Assembly: GCF_014698965.1 (NCBI RefSeq) | Contig: NZ_JACXAE010000071.1 | Span: forward strand, 1 to 64,000 | Reading direction: 5' to 3' | Length of the DNA: 64,000 bases | Source: Iningainema tapete BLCC-T55 | Lineage (GTDB): Bacteria > Cyanobacteriota > Cyanobacteriia > Cyanobacteriales > Nostocaceae | In this document: positions 53,231 to 62,107 of the stretch, one piece after another | Numbering within the stretch: the stretch's first letter is position 1 | Layout: each line of letters begins with the position of its first letter | Position numbers and translations under genes: made by a program | Notes under the pieces: generated by a model | Seen by the model: the letters and a program-made list of their open reading frames with translations, nothing else | Database searches by the model: none | Told to the model about the DNA's origin: nothing

Positions 53231-54226
53231 ATGAACAAATTACTTACCATCGCGATTCCCACTTATAATCGTGCTGAATTACTAGACAAACAACTGGCGT
53301 GGCTTGCTCATGCTCTGAAGGGTTTTGAGTCAGACTGTGAAATTTTTGTTTCTGATAATTGTTCACCAGACAATACTCAAGAAGTGATCAAGAAATGGCA
53401 AGAAATTCTCAGTAACGTTACGTTTAAATCCCACAAACACGCAGAGAATGTGGGAGTAATGAAAAATATTATCCATTGCCTCAAGTCAGCGACAACACAA
53501 TACGTTTGGGCAATTGGTGATGATGATCCCATTCAGGATAGAGCGATTTCTTATGTGTTCAACAATATCAAAAAACACCAAAATTTGTCATTGTTGTTTC
53601 TGAACTTTTCTGGGCGGAATAAAATTACTAACGAACCTGTTCATCCACCAACTATTGTGGGTAATCGCTGGTTTGATGCTGATAGTGAAGATGGTGATGG
53701 TGATAGCAAAGCAATATTTGCACATTGTTTCGCCAAAAGTGTCGGTGCTGTAATTTTTCTCACGGCTACAGTATATAGAACACAAGATGTACAACGTGCT
53801 TTACAAATTTGGCCTGATGCTGCAGATAACTGGATATCTCTAGCATACTTAGCCGGGTATTGTGCTGCCAATGGTAATATGATTGTCAGTAAAGATACTT
53901 ATTTGGAGTGCATAGTGGGAGTGAGTTATTGGCAAAAAGAGCCAAAATCAGCGCTGCTGATGCAATACAAACACATACCAGAGGTGCTTTTGCGTCTGGA
54001 ACAGTGTGGGTATTCTCCGCGATTTTGCCGAGGGATGATTGTAAAGAACTTTAAAGAAGTTAATTTGAAGGTCTTTTTAGGTGCATTGAGAAGATGGCCT
54101 TTGTCATCCCTCAAGATATTAGTGCCATTTTTAGCATTAGTGGGCATATCTGCGATTGAATACTTGAAGAAGGCAAAAGGCAGTGGGCAGTGGGCAGAAG
54201 GTAATTTGATAGTTAATAAAATCTAA
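53231..54226 (+). CDS. Glycosyltransferase family 2 protein, paralogue of the preceding gene
   Basis: It opens LLTIAIPTYNRAELLDKQLA, with SDNCSPDNTQEVIKKWQ and YVWAIGDDDPIQDRAISYVF as in the preceding gene, so it is a tandem duplicate that has diverged beyond the catalytic core. The central part (residues 140-170) differs: GNRWFDADSEDGDGDSKAI. The last ~17 residues, KGSGQWAEGNLIVNKI, are encoded by a GGCAGTG heptamer repeat that runs into the stop codon. The stop lies 5 bases before the next start. It probably recognises a different sugar or acceptor. Confidence 0.85.
   Translation: MNKLLTIAIPTYNRAELLDKQLAWLAHALKGFESDCEIFVSDNCSPDNTQEVIKKWQEILSNVTFKSHKHAENVGVMKNIIHCLKSATTQYVWAIGDDDPIQDRAISYVFNNIKKHQNLSLLFLNFSGRNKITNEPVHPPTIVGNRWFDADSEDGDGDSKAIFAHCFAKSVGAVIFLTATVYRTQDVQRALQIWPDAADNWISLAYLAGYCAANGNMIVSKDTYLECIVGVSYWQKEPKSALLMQYKHIPEVLLRLEQCGYSPRFCRGMIVKNFKEVNLKVFLGALRRWPLSSLKILVPFLALVGISAIEYLKKAKGSGQWAEGNLIVNKI
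54172..54206. repeat. GGCAGTG heptamer repeat at the 3' end of the second GT2 gene
   Basis: Five seven-base units, GGCAAAA, GGCAGTG, GGCAGTG, GGCAGAA and GGTAATT, follow directly on each other. The repeat lies within the reading frame and supplies the last residues of the glycosyltransferase. Confidence 0.8.
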
Positions 54227-54231
54227 AAATT

Positions 54232-55074
54232 ATGTTGAAAGCAGTTACGAGCAAAATATTCGATCTCAAGTCGGAGTTAGAACACAAAATAGCACTGTTG
54301 AATCATGCTTCTTCATTGCCGACAATTGAAGAACGCGATCGCCCGATTCTAGATGCACTCAAACAAGAGGGAGTTTACATCACCTCCCTGCAAAAGTTGG
54401 GATTAGAATCGACAAACAATCTTCTGTCGGCGGCTTCCTATCAGTTGTCGAATATGAAAAAAGTAGACAACAGTTTGACATCCCAAAAGTTGCCACAGAT
54501 TTATACAGTAACAGACTTACCAGAATTTTACACTTGGGCAACAGAGACTCGGCTGATCAGTGTCATTGAAAATTACATTGGTCTTCCTGTTGCTTTTCAA
54601 GGTGTACATTTACGTAAAGACTTCCCCAACTCTAATCAGTTTGGTACACTCTTATGGCATAAAGATTCAGAAGATCGCCGAATTATTAAAATTTTTGTCT
54701 ACCTCAGTGATGTCGAAGAACATCATGGACCTTTTGAATACGTACCACTATCTTTAACTGGTAGACTGAGCCGGAAATATTTCCAAATCTATTACAAGCT
54801 GTGGCAGTCGGGTTTCGTGGGGATAGACGATCAAACTCTCAGTCAATTTATACCCAAATCTGCTTGGCAGTCTTGCCCAGGTAAAGCAGGTACAGTCATA
54901 ATTGTAGACGCGAAGAACGTCTTACATCACGGTACTTTGCGTACAGAGGAACGATCAGCTCTATTTTTTGTCTACACTGCCAACCCTCCGCAGCGCCCAG
55001 AACTGTGTACGCAATACTGGGACGACACTTTTGCTAGACCAGAGCAAAAACTCTCAACGACAAAAGTCTCTTGA
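54232..55074 (+). CDS. Phytanoyl-CoA-dioxygenase-like 2-oxoglutarate/Fe(II) protein
   Basis: The double-stranded beta-helix carries the facial triad: HxD as His143 and Asp145 in LLWHKDSEDRR, and a distal His near 232-233 in NVLHHGTLRTEERSALFFVY, which also supplies the 2-oxoglutarate-binding Arg at 241. PhyH-like features are GPFEYVPLSL and PGKAGTVIIVDAKN. Substrates in this family are varied; in a polysaccharide cluster it could hydroxylate a sugar, lipid or peptide unit. It has 280 residues. It begins 5 bases after the GT2 stop, so it is in the same transcription unit. No substrate can be inferred. Confidence 0.8.
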   Translation: MLKAVTSKIFDLKSELEHKIALLNHASSLPTIEERDRPILDALKQEGVYITSLQKLGLESTNNLLSAASYQLSNMKKVDNSLTSQKLPQIYTVTDLPEFYTWATETRLISVIENYIGLPVAFQGVHLRKDFPNSNQFGTLLWHKDSEDRRIIKIFVYLSDVEEHHGPFEYVPLSLTGRLSRKYFQIYYKLWQSGFVGIDDQTLSQFIPKSAWQSCPGKAGTVIIVDAKNVLHHGTLRTEERSALFFVYTANPPQRPELCTQYWDDTFARPEQKLSTTKVS

Positions 55075-55151
55075 AGTAGAAAATTTTATCCGGTTTTTTT
55101 CGGAAATTGCTGAGTAGTTTGTGTAGTGCTTATTAACAGGTGAGAAAATCC

Positions 55152-55724
55152 ATGATATTTACTGAAACTGAACTCAAAGGCGCATTCATCATTGACTTAG
55201 AACAAAAGCATGACCATCGTGGTTTCTTTGCTCGTACTTTCTGCGCTCAAGAATTTGAAGCGCACGGTTTGAAGCCAACGGTAGCTCAGTGCAATATGTC
55301 TTACAACTACAAAAAGGGAACGCTGCGAGGAATGCACTATCAAGTTGCGCCAGCAGCAGAAACAAAATTAATTCGTTGCATAAGTGGCTCCATATACGAC
55401 GTAATAATAGATATGCGTCCTGAATCTCCAACTTTCCTGTCGCACATTGGTGTAGAACTAAGTGCAAGCAACCGACGTGCTTTGTACGTTCCGGAAATGT
55501 TTGCTCACGGCTACCAAGCACTTACCGACGACTCTGAGGTTGTGTATCAGGTAGGCGAGTTTTACACGCCTGGGTATGAGCGGGGTTTACGCTATGACGA
55601 TCCCTTTTTTAATATTGAATGGCCTTTGGAGGTAACGGAAATATCTCAAAAAGATATGAATTGGCCTTTGATGAGGGCAATGACAGTAGGCGGTACTTCT
55701 TCCCAAATAACAGTTAACAGTTAA
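55152..55724 (+). CDS. rfbC: dTDP-4-dehydrorhamnose 3,5-epimerase family protein
   Basis: The cupin fold carries the RfbC pattern: LKGAFIIDLEQKHDHRGFFA with FARTFC, CNMSYNYKKGTLRGMHYQ with the catalytic His, KLIRCISGSIYDVIIDMRPE, and VPEMFAHGYQALTDDSEVVY with catalytic Tyr region. It inverts C3/C5 of a 4-keto-6-deoxysugar nucleotide. It has 191 residues from the ATG at 55152, which follows AGGTGAG by 5 bases; a GTG at 55140 is an alternative. It works with the epimerase/dehydratase and cytidylyltransferase to make a deoxysugar, and could act on a CDP- instead of dTDP-sugar. Confidence 0.9.
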   Translation: MIFTETELKGAFIIDLEQKHDHRGFFARTFCAQEFEAHGLKPTVAQCNMSYNYKKGTLRGMHYQVAPAAETKLIRCISGSIYDVIIDMRPESPTFLSHIGVELSASNRRALYVPEMFAHGYQALTDDSEVVYQVGEFYTPGYERGLRYDDPFFNIEWPLEVTEISQKDMNWPLMRAMTVGGTSSQITVNS

Positions 55725-55760
55725 CAATTAATAAATTAAAAAAACTTTACAGGAGTTGAC

Positions 55761-57071
55761 ATGATTATTATTGATCGCGCCTTACAAGCTCGTGCCGAAG
55801 CAGGAAACCCAATTAAAGTGGGGATGATTGGTGCAGGCTTCATGGGAAGAGGAATTGCTAATCAAATTGCCAATTCTGTTCCAGGGATGGAGTTAGTCGC
55901 CATTTCCAACCGTGATGTGGAAGCAGCTAAAAGAGCATATACAGAAGCAGGAATAGAAAATTATCAAGTTGTTTCCACCGTTACAGATTTAGAAGACTCA
56001 ATTGCTCATGATGGTTATGCAGTAACAGAAGATGCTATGTTACTGTGCCGCGCTGCGGGAATTGATGCATTGATTGAAGTAACAGGAGCAGTGGAGTTTG
56101 GCGCTCATGTAGTGATGGAGGCGATCGCTCATCATAAGCACGTAGTTATGATGAACGCAGAACTTGACGGTACTGTCGGTTCCATTCTCAAAGTGTACGC
56201 CGATAAAGCCGGAGTCGTCCTCAGCGCCTGTGACGGGGATCAGCCAGGGGTGCAAATGAACCTCTACCGCTTTGTGAAAAGCATTGGTTTAACTCCTTTA
56301 TTATGTGGTAACATCAAAGGTCTACAAGACCCCTACCGTAACCCCACGACTCAAGAAGCATTTGCCAAACGTTGGGGACAAAAGGCGCACATGGTGACTA
56401 GCTTTGCTGACGGAACAAAAATTTCCTTTGAGCAAGCGATTGTTGCTAACGCCACAGGGATGCAAGTTGCCCAGAGAGGAATGCTGGGATTTAACTTCAG
56501 TGGTCATGTTGATGAAATGACCCACATGTATGATGTTGAACAACTCAAACAGTTAGGTGGTATTGTTGATTACGTCGTAGGCGCAAAACCAGGTCCGGGG
56601 GTGTTTGTATTTGGTACTCATGATGATCCTAAACAACAGCATTATTTAAATTTATACAAGTTAGGTGAAGGACCACTGTATAGCTTTTACACTCCTTATC
56701 ACCTGTGTCACTTTGAAGTACCTCTGAGCGTTGCGCGTGCTGTCTTGTTCCAAGATTACGTCTTAAGTCCAATTGACGGTCCGCGAGTTGATGTCGTCAC
56801 CACTGCCAAAATCGACCTAAAAGCAGGGGACACTCTAGATGGCATCGGCTACTATATGACGTATGGGCAATGTGAAAATTCAAACATTGTTTCTGGGCAA
56901 AATCTTTTACCAATGGGTTTAGCAGAAGGGTGTCGCTTGAAACGAGACATTCCCAAAGACCAAGTACTTACCTACAATGACGTAGAATTACCTGAAGGCA
57001 GACTGTGCGACAAGCTGCGAGCTGAGCAAAATGCTCATTTTGCCACAGGAAAAACCCTTGCAGCAGTGTAA
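55761..57071 (+). CDS. NAD(P)-dependent oxidoreductase with C-terminal SAF domain
   Basis: The Rossmann motif KVGMIGAGFMGRGIANQI near residues 18-35 is followed by VVSTVTDLEDSIAHDGYAV and LIEVTGAVEFGAHVVMEAI of a homoserine-dehydrogenase-like group (COG4091). The C-terminal ~90 residues, KAGDTLDGIGYYMTYGQCEN and EGCRLKRDIPKDQVLTYNDV, look like a SAF domain, as in sialic-acid synthases. In polysaccharide clusters such proteins are thought to form sugar-like or branched intermediates; the true reaction is not known. It has 436 residues and starts 36 bases after rfbC with an AGGAG ribosome-binding site. Confidence 0.82.
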   Translation: MIIIDRALQARAEAGNPIKVGMIGAGFMGRGIANQIANSVPGMELVAISNRDVEAAKRAYTEAGIENYQVVSTVTDLEDSIAHDGYAVTEDAMLLCRAAGIDALIEVTGAVEFGAHVVMEAIAHHKHVVMMNAELDGTVGSILKVYADKAGVVLSACDGDQPGVQMNLYRFVKSIGLTPLLCGNIKGLQDPYRNPTTQEAFAKRWGQKAHMVTSFADGTKISFEQAIVANATGMQVAQRGMLGFNFSGHVDEMTHMYDVEQLKQLGGIVDYVVGAKPGPGVFVFGTHDDPKQQHYLNLYKLGEGPLYSFYTPYHLCHFEVPLSVARAVLFQDYVLSPIDGPRVDVVTTAKIDLKAGDTLDGIGYYMTYGQCENSNIVSGQNLLPMGLAEGCRLKRDIPKDQVLTYNDVELPEGRLCDKLRAEQNAHFATGKTLAAV

Positions 57072-57150
57072 TTAATGACAGGTAGAAGAGAGTGAGGAGG
57101 TCAGCGGGAAGTTAACTAAAGCTACATACATTCTAGTATGCACCCTTAAC

Positions 57151-57178
57151 TGCCCACTATCAATGTTGCTAGTGGGCA
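57151..57178. terminator. 9-bp stem-loop between the oxidoreductase and GT4 genes
   Basis: TGCCCACTA (57151-57159) pairs perfectly with TAGTGGGCA (57170-57178) around a 10-base loop. It may be a terminator or processing signal that separates the first from the second half of the cluster. No T-run follows. Confidence 0.5.
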
Positions 57179-57228
57179 ATTACTCGTCAGAGTTTAAATA
57201 AATTTGAGAAAATCTTTAAGGAAACTTC

Positions 57229-58317
57229 ATGAAAATAGCACTAGTTCATGATTATCTAACTCAGCGGGGAGGGGCAGAGCGAGTGTTTGAATTGCTCTGT
57301 CGGCACTTCCCCACAGCAGACATTTTCACATCGTTGTACGACCAAGAGCAAACAATTGACTTGGGCGATCGCATAGTCCAAACAACGTATCTGCAAAACA
57401 TTCCGGGCGCGGCAAAGTATTTTAGGTTAATGGCTCCCTTTTATTTTCCTGCCTTCCGTGCCTTAGATTTAGAAGACTACGACTTAATTATTAGTAGTAG
57501 CACTAGCTTTGCCAAAGCAGTACGAAAAAAACCATCTGCACGCCACATTTGCTTCTGTCATAATGTCACTCGTTTCTTGTGGGATACAGAAACCTATTTA
57601 CGAGAGTACGGAGACTACAGATACTTTGCTCCGTTAATCGAACAAGTATTCCAAATGATGCGAAAGGTAGATTTAACCTACGCACAAGAGCCGGATCTTT
57701 ACATTGCTAATTCTAGTGTTGTCGCTCGTCGGATTAGAGAAATTTACAAAAAAAAGGCAATTGTTATTAATTATCCCATTAATACCAGTAAGTTTATTTT
57801 CTCGGATAAAAAAGATGATTATTATTTAGCTTCAGCCCGGATGATTAGCTACAAACGACTTGATATAATAGTCGAAGCCTTTAACTGGCTAGGCTTTCCG
57901 TTAAAAATATGCGGAAATGGTCCAGAGCGAGACAGATTAGAATCCAAAGCATTGAGTAACATCGAGTTTTTGGGACATGTAACTGATGCAGAACGCACAA
58001 AGTATTTTTCTCAAGCTAAGTCTGTCATAGTTGCAGCCTTAGAAGACTACGGATTAGTTCCCGTAGAAGCAAATGCCAGTGGAACACCAGTAATCGCTTA
58101 TGGAGCAGGAGGGGTAATCGACACTCAAATACCAGGTAAAACTGGAGTCTTTTTTAAGAGGCAATCACCCGAATCCTTGCTTGCTGCATTACAAGAAGCC
58201 AGGGAAATCTATTGGGATTATGAAAATATCCGTACTCATGCAGTAACCAACTTCTCAGAGCAGGCATTTTTTGGCAAAGTCGAGCAAGTTATTGATCAAG
58301 CTTGTAGCGTACATTAA
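57229..58317 (+). CDS. Glycosyltransferase family 4 protein
   Basis: A GT-B fold opens KIALVHDYLTQRGGAERVFE with the glycine-rich donor loop; PSARHICFCHNVTRFLWD and EPDLYIANSSVVARRIREIY are typical of GT4 (WcaI/EpsF-like). The C-terminal domain has YYLASARMISYKRLDIIVEA, NGPERDRLESKA, and the EX7E motif in ALEDYGLVPVEANASGTPVI. It makes a glycosidic bond with a nucleotide-sugar donor and is likely a repeat-unit assembly enzyme at the cytoplasmic face. Length 362 is normal. It follows the hairpin at 57151-57178 and precedes the Wzc-like gene by 35 bases. Confidence 0.88.
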   Translation: MKIALVHDYLTQRGGAERVFELLCRHFPTADIFTSLYDQEQTIDLGDRIVQTTYLQNIPGAAKYFRLMAPFYFPAFRALDLEDYDLIISSSTSFAKAVRKKPSARHICFCHNVTRFLWDTETYLREYGDYRYFAPLIEQVFQMMRKVDLTYAQEPDLYIANSSVVARRIREIYKKKAIVINYPINTSKFIFSDKKDDYYLASARMISYKRLDIIVEAFNWLGFPLKICGNGPERDRLESKALSNIEFLGHVTDAERTKYFSQAKSVIVAALEDYGLVPVEANASGTPVIAYGAGGVIDTQIPGKTGVFFKRQSPESLLAALQEAREIYWDYENIRTHAVTNFSEQAFFGKVEQVIDQACSVH

Positions 58318-58352
58318 TTATTCATTTTATTTATTCGCTGAGGTTGTTAAAC

Positions 58353-60587
58353 GTGGTTCAGAACAGTCTAAGTCCTCATGTAAATCCAGTTAATGAGCAG
58401 GAACCGGGTTACGGACAACTGTTTGCGGTTTTAATCCGCAGATTTCCTTGGTTGCTATTAGTATTAATGGCTTCTGTTGGTACAGCATATGCCATTACCA
58501 AAAAAACACCTCCCACATATAAAAGCTTCATGCAGTTGTTGGTAGAACCCAACTATCAAGGCAGAAGAGGAGACGGAGGTTCTAGTGCAGAAAATCAATT
58601 TATTGATCCTAATGTTGAGATAGATACTGCAACTCAACTCAACTTGATGCTCAGTACTCCGCTGATGCAAAAAGTAGTCAATAAATTGAAGCCCGCGTAT
58701 CCAGATATAACTGTGGGCAAACTTAAAAGCTCTTTAGTTTTAGATCAAATTAAAGCAAAAGAAGACAAAGTTGCTACTAAGATATTTGAAGCGCAATTTA
58801 CCGACAAAGATCCAGTTAAAACAAAAAAAGTTTTGGACGCTGTTCAGCAAGTTTATTTGGAATATAACAAAAAACAGCAAAACGATCGCCTCAAAAAAGG
58901 TCTAATGGTGATTGGTGAGCAGTTAAGAAATGCACGCGAGGATGTTGATAAAGCAAAAGCCAACCTCCAAAGGTTCCGTGTCACCCAGAATGTGATTGAC
59001 CCAGAATCACAATCAAAAGATCTAGAAACACAGTTAAATAATATCATTCAAGAGCGCCGTACCACCCTTTCTCAATACGAGGAAGCTTCTGCTCGTTACA
59101 ACTCCATACAAAAACAACTCAAAAGTACTCCACAAAATGCTCTTGTCGAAGCGCGACTAACTCAGTCCACTCGTTACCAGGGGATACTTAATGAAATTCA
59201 AAAAACCGAACTGCTACTTGCTCAATCTCGTCTAACTTTAACAGATGAACATCCTAGCGTGCAAAAGTTGGTAGACCAACTTCAGCGTCAAAAGGAATTA
59301 TTGCAGCTAGAGCAGAAACGAACATTAGGAGCAGACGCTCCCCCGGTGAATAGCCAAGGACAATCTTTACTTGAACAAGGACAAAAGAGCCAAATTGACC
59401 TCACCCTTTCAGGTCAGTTAGTAGAGACGCAAACAAATATACTTGCTCTGAGCGCTCGCGATCAAGTTCTGGTTAAGAAAGAACAGGATATACGTATCCA
59501 ACTACAGCGATTTCCCGGTTTGTTAGCTGAGTACAGTCGCTTACAACCACAAGTACAACAAAGCCAAGAAAGATTGCAAGAACTATTGAAGAACGAGCAA
59601 AAACTAAGACAAGATCTTGCCAAGGGAGGATTTAACTGGGAAGTTGTTGAAGAACCTCAACTAGGAATGATGACAGGTCCTAATCTCCAACAGAACCTGT
59701 TATTAGGTGGAGTAGTTGGGTTAATGTTAGGCGGAATTGCTGCCTTTGTGCGTGAATCAGCTGACGATGCCGTTCACACCACTGCTGAGTTGGAAAAACA
59801 AATTCCGATTCCATTGTTGGGTACAACTCCCAAATTACCAATGACTCGAGGCAGAGACTCAGTAATCCAGCTACCTTTTGGTAAGCCGGAAGTGGCATCT
59901 CCTTGGACAGTTCAAGTACTGCAATCTCCACCTCGTTGGGAATCGCTGGATTTAATTTTCAAAAATATTGAACTGCTTAATTCTGTTGCTGCACTCAAAT
60001 CTTTGATGATTACCTCAGCGTTACAAGATGATGGTAAGTCTGCTTTGGCTTTGGGATTAGCAATGAGTGCTGCTCGTTTACATAAAAGAGTACTACTGAT
60101 TGATGCAAACCTGCGCAATCCTACTCTACACAAACAACTCAATCTACCAAATGAACAGGGGCTTTCCACTCTACTAGCTTCTGACTCCAATATTCCCAAT
60201 CAGATTAGCATTCAATCTTCTGGCTCATCTTACATTGATATTTTAACCGCCGGACCACAGCCCGCCGACCCAGCTCATCTTTTGAGTTCCCCACGCATGG
60301 GGCAATTAATTGCAGCTTTTGAGGAAAATTATGATTTGGTACTAATTGATGCTCCTCCGGTGATTGGCTTGGTTGATGCTATGTTGACAGGCTCTTACTG
60401 CCGTAGTGTGATCCTCGCAGCAACTATTGGTAGGGTAACTCGAACTCAGCTAGCTCAAGCTACAGCTATGTTAAGTAAATTGAACTTAATTGGTGTTGTC
60501 GCCAACGGGGTATCCAACTCCAACAGTACCTATGTACCTTATGCAAATCAAAGCCGATTTGCACTACAACAAGCGACAGAAAAGTAA
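58353..60587 (+). CDS. Polysaccharide chain-length/tyrosine autokinase (Wzc-like)
   Basis: The N-terminal Wzz domain starts GYGQLFAVLIRRFPWLLLVL with the first membrane helix near residues 30-52, a long coiled-coil periplasmic region (about 150-430) and a second helix near 455-475 (LLLGGVVGLMLGGIAAFV). The cytoplasmic BY-kinase domain has the P-loop-like ITSALQDDGKSALALGLAMS with GKS, Walker A' VLLIDANLRNP and Walker B YDLVLIDAPPVIG. The C-terminal tail is short and holds a few Tyr residues (STYVPYANQSR), a weak version of the Tyr cluster. The GTG at 58353 is preferred because GAGG lies 9 bases before it. It controls chain length and export together with the ABC exporter. Confidence 0.88.
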   Translation: MVQNSLSPHVNPVNEQEPGYGQLFAVLIRRFPWLLLVLMASVGTAYAITKKTPPTYKSFMQLLVEPNYQGRRGDGGSSAENQFIDPNVEIDTATQLNLMLSTPLMQKVVNKLKPAYPDITVGKLKSSLVLDQIKAKEDKVATKIFEAQFTDKDPVKTKKVLDAVQQVYLEYNKKQQNDRLKKGLMVIGEQLRNAREDVDKAKANLQRFRVTQNVIDPESQSKDLETQLNNIIQERRTTLSQYEEASARYNSIQKQLKSTPQNALVEARLTQSTRYQGILNEIQKTELLLAQSRLTLTDEHPSVQKLVDQLQRQKELLQLEQKRTLGADAPPVNSQGQSLLEQGQKSQIDLTLSGQLVETQTNILALSARDQVLVKKEQDIRIQLQRFPGLLAEYSRLQPQVQQSQERLQELLKNEQKLRQDLAKGGFNWEVVEEPQLGMMTGPNLQQNLLLGGVVGLMLGGIAAFVRESADDAVHTTAELEKQIPIPLLGTTPKLPMTRGRDSVIQLPFGKPEVASPWTVQVLQSPPRWESLDLIFKNIELLNSVAALKSLMITSALQDDGKSALALGLAMSAARLHKRVLLIDANLRNPTLHKQLNLPNEQGLSTLLASDSNIPNQISIQSSGSSYIDILTAGPQPADPAHLLSSPRMGQLIAAFEENYDLVLIDAPPVIGLVDAMLTGSYCRSVILAATIGRVTRTQLAQATAMLSKLNLIGVVANGVSNSNSTYVPYANQSRFALQQATEK

Positions 60588-60600
60588 ATACCTGATTTCA

Positions 60601-60635
60601 AAGAAACCCGGTTTCTTCAAGAAACCGGGTTTCTT
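60601..60635. repeat. Palindromic repeat AAGAAACCCGG/CCGGGTTTCTT, probable terminator
   Basis: AAGAAACCCGGTTTCTT and AAGAAACCGGGTTTCTT face each other around a short CA loop, a perfect hairpin of about 16 bp. It lies 13 bases beyond the Wzc-like gene stop and is followed by T-rich sequence. It belongs to the family at 18908 and 23519 and would terminate the upstream operon. Confidence 0.8.
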
Positions 60636-61227
60636 AGTTTAAATCAATTTTTTTTATCTAGAGGGCAAATGGTTATTTGTCCTCATTATTATTTGCGATA
60701 TTTCATATCAAGAAATACAGATATAATTTTATTAATCCTTATTAACTTTTTTGAGTTAGTAATTTAATTGTGTTAGAATGTCTGGCAGAAATTAACAAAA
60801 AATTTTGTTACGTAATTACACCAAGAAGTTAATTCATAACAACTTAATAATTACCTAAATAAAATCCCTTTTATTTAAAGAGTAAATAAAGAATCTATAA
60901 AAACCACTGATATTTATACAAAATCTTATATCCTATATATTAATAGCCAGATTTACCATCAAAAACAAAGTGAAATTTATTTAGCTTTTTTCCAAATATT
61001 AATAGCACCTACGCTATGATTTTTCGTAAAGAAAGTAATTAAAGAAGTGTAAAAAACTTCTTAGCGCATGTAACCTACTTTGATGATAGTATAGCTATCA
61101 CTTCATTTTTTATAATTAGACTCAGTCGGTCTTTGAGCAGAAAAGCAGATGTAAATCTGATGATTAAAGCACTAACAGGTTTATGACATCAGGCTTTCCG
61201 TCTACAGCTATATAAGTGCAAATACAT
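60636..61227 (+). other. 592-base gene-free region upstream of hepC
   Basis: No coding frame is visible. The region is AT-rich and separates the Wzc-like gene from the hepC-hepA pair, so it should hold the promoter and regulatory region for heterocyst envelope polysaccharide genes. A 5+5 bp inverted repeat GATAGTATAGCTATC lies at 61084-61098. I could not identify an NtcA (GTAN8TAC) or heterocyst-specific promoter with confidence. Confidence 0.45.
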
Positions 61228-61968
61228 ATGACAACATCAATAATTACTAGCTTTCCCACTTACCCTAATTACCATACTGTAACGCAGCTACAACAAAATC
61301 CTTCCACATACTGTACAGTTCAGTGGCGTCGGGGTTTATTGTTGGTGAAACCTTTTGGAAAAGTGAAACAGCCATATCTCACCTCACTAGATGAACACGA
61401 AACCTTAGTGAAGTGTCTCAAGCATTCTCCAGTTTCAAAGGTACGTATAGATCCGAAACTAGGTGAAGCCAAGGTGAGGTTATGGGCAGATGCTTGTGAG
61501 CAAGCAATGAAGCCAATATATCTACAAATACCCTCACGTGCCTCTGAATTAAACGGCTCACCATTAGCGCTGTTAAAGCGGCTGATGGAGTGGATTGTTG
61601 CCTTAATTTTTCTTGTGACACTTAGCCCGGTAATTCTAGGATTAATTTTACTGATGCGCCTTAACTCTTCAGAGGCTATTTTTTCTCGTGAGTGGCACGT
61701 TGGTGTGAGAGGTAAACTTTTTCGGGTAGTTAAATTTCGCACTCAAGTGGGAATTACACCGCTAGATCGTTGGATGGAAAATTTACCTCAGTTGTTAAAT
61801 GTGCTACGTGGTGAAATGAGTTTGATTGGCTCCCATTGCTTTTCTCTAGAAGATGCTATCAAACTGAATCTACAACAGCAAAAACAGCTAAATAAGCTAC
61901 CAGGAATGATTAGCTCATCAGAGGTAGTAACAACAGATTTGTTACACCTAAATAGCCAAATACTGTGA
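61228..61968 (+). CDS. hepC: HepC-like sugar transferase (heterocyst envelope polysaccharide)
   Basis: The C-terminal two thirds are a bacterial sugar transferase (polyprenyl-phosphate sugar-1-phosphate transferase) domain: LKRLMEWIVALIFLVTLSPV is the membrane helix, IFSREWHVGVRGKLFRVVKF the conserved arm, and LDRWMENLPQLLNVLRGEMS with the family 'R...DE.PQL.NVL.G.MSLIGP'-like motif (here MSLIGSHC). It starts at the ATG 61228 (a GTG at 61216 adds four residues). Its place directly before hepA, its size of about 246 residues and its N-terminal domain match HepC of Anabaena as I recall it. It would start lipid-linked repeat units. Confidence 0.8.
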   Translation: MTTSIITSFPTYPNYHTVTQLQQNPSTYCTVQWRRGLLLVKPFGKVKQPYLTSLDEHETLVKCLKHSPVSKVRIDPKLGEAKVRLWADACEQAMKPIYLQIPSRASELNGSPLALLKRLMEWIVALIFLVTLSPVILGLILLMRLNSSEAIFSREWHVGVRGKLFRVVKFRTQVGITPLDRWMENLPQLLNVLRGEMSLIGSHCFSLEDAIKLNLQQQKQLNKLPGMISSSEVVTTDLLHLNSQIL

Positions 61969-62107
61969 TTGAGCGAAGAAAGAGAGAGGGCAGCTATCTT
62001 GAACTGCCTTCTTAATTCATTTGCCGCACTAATTACTTATGAAAAATTTTATTTGACAACATGTACAAAAAGCGGTGGCTCTCACGATATACTATTGAAA
62101 AATACCT

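Noticed and set aside
62053-62093. Sigma-70-like promoter directly before hepA (TTGACA ... TATACT)
   Set aside because: The spacing is about 29 bases, far from the usual 17, so it is not a credible promoter pair.
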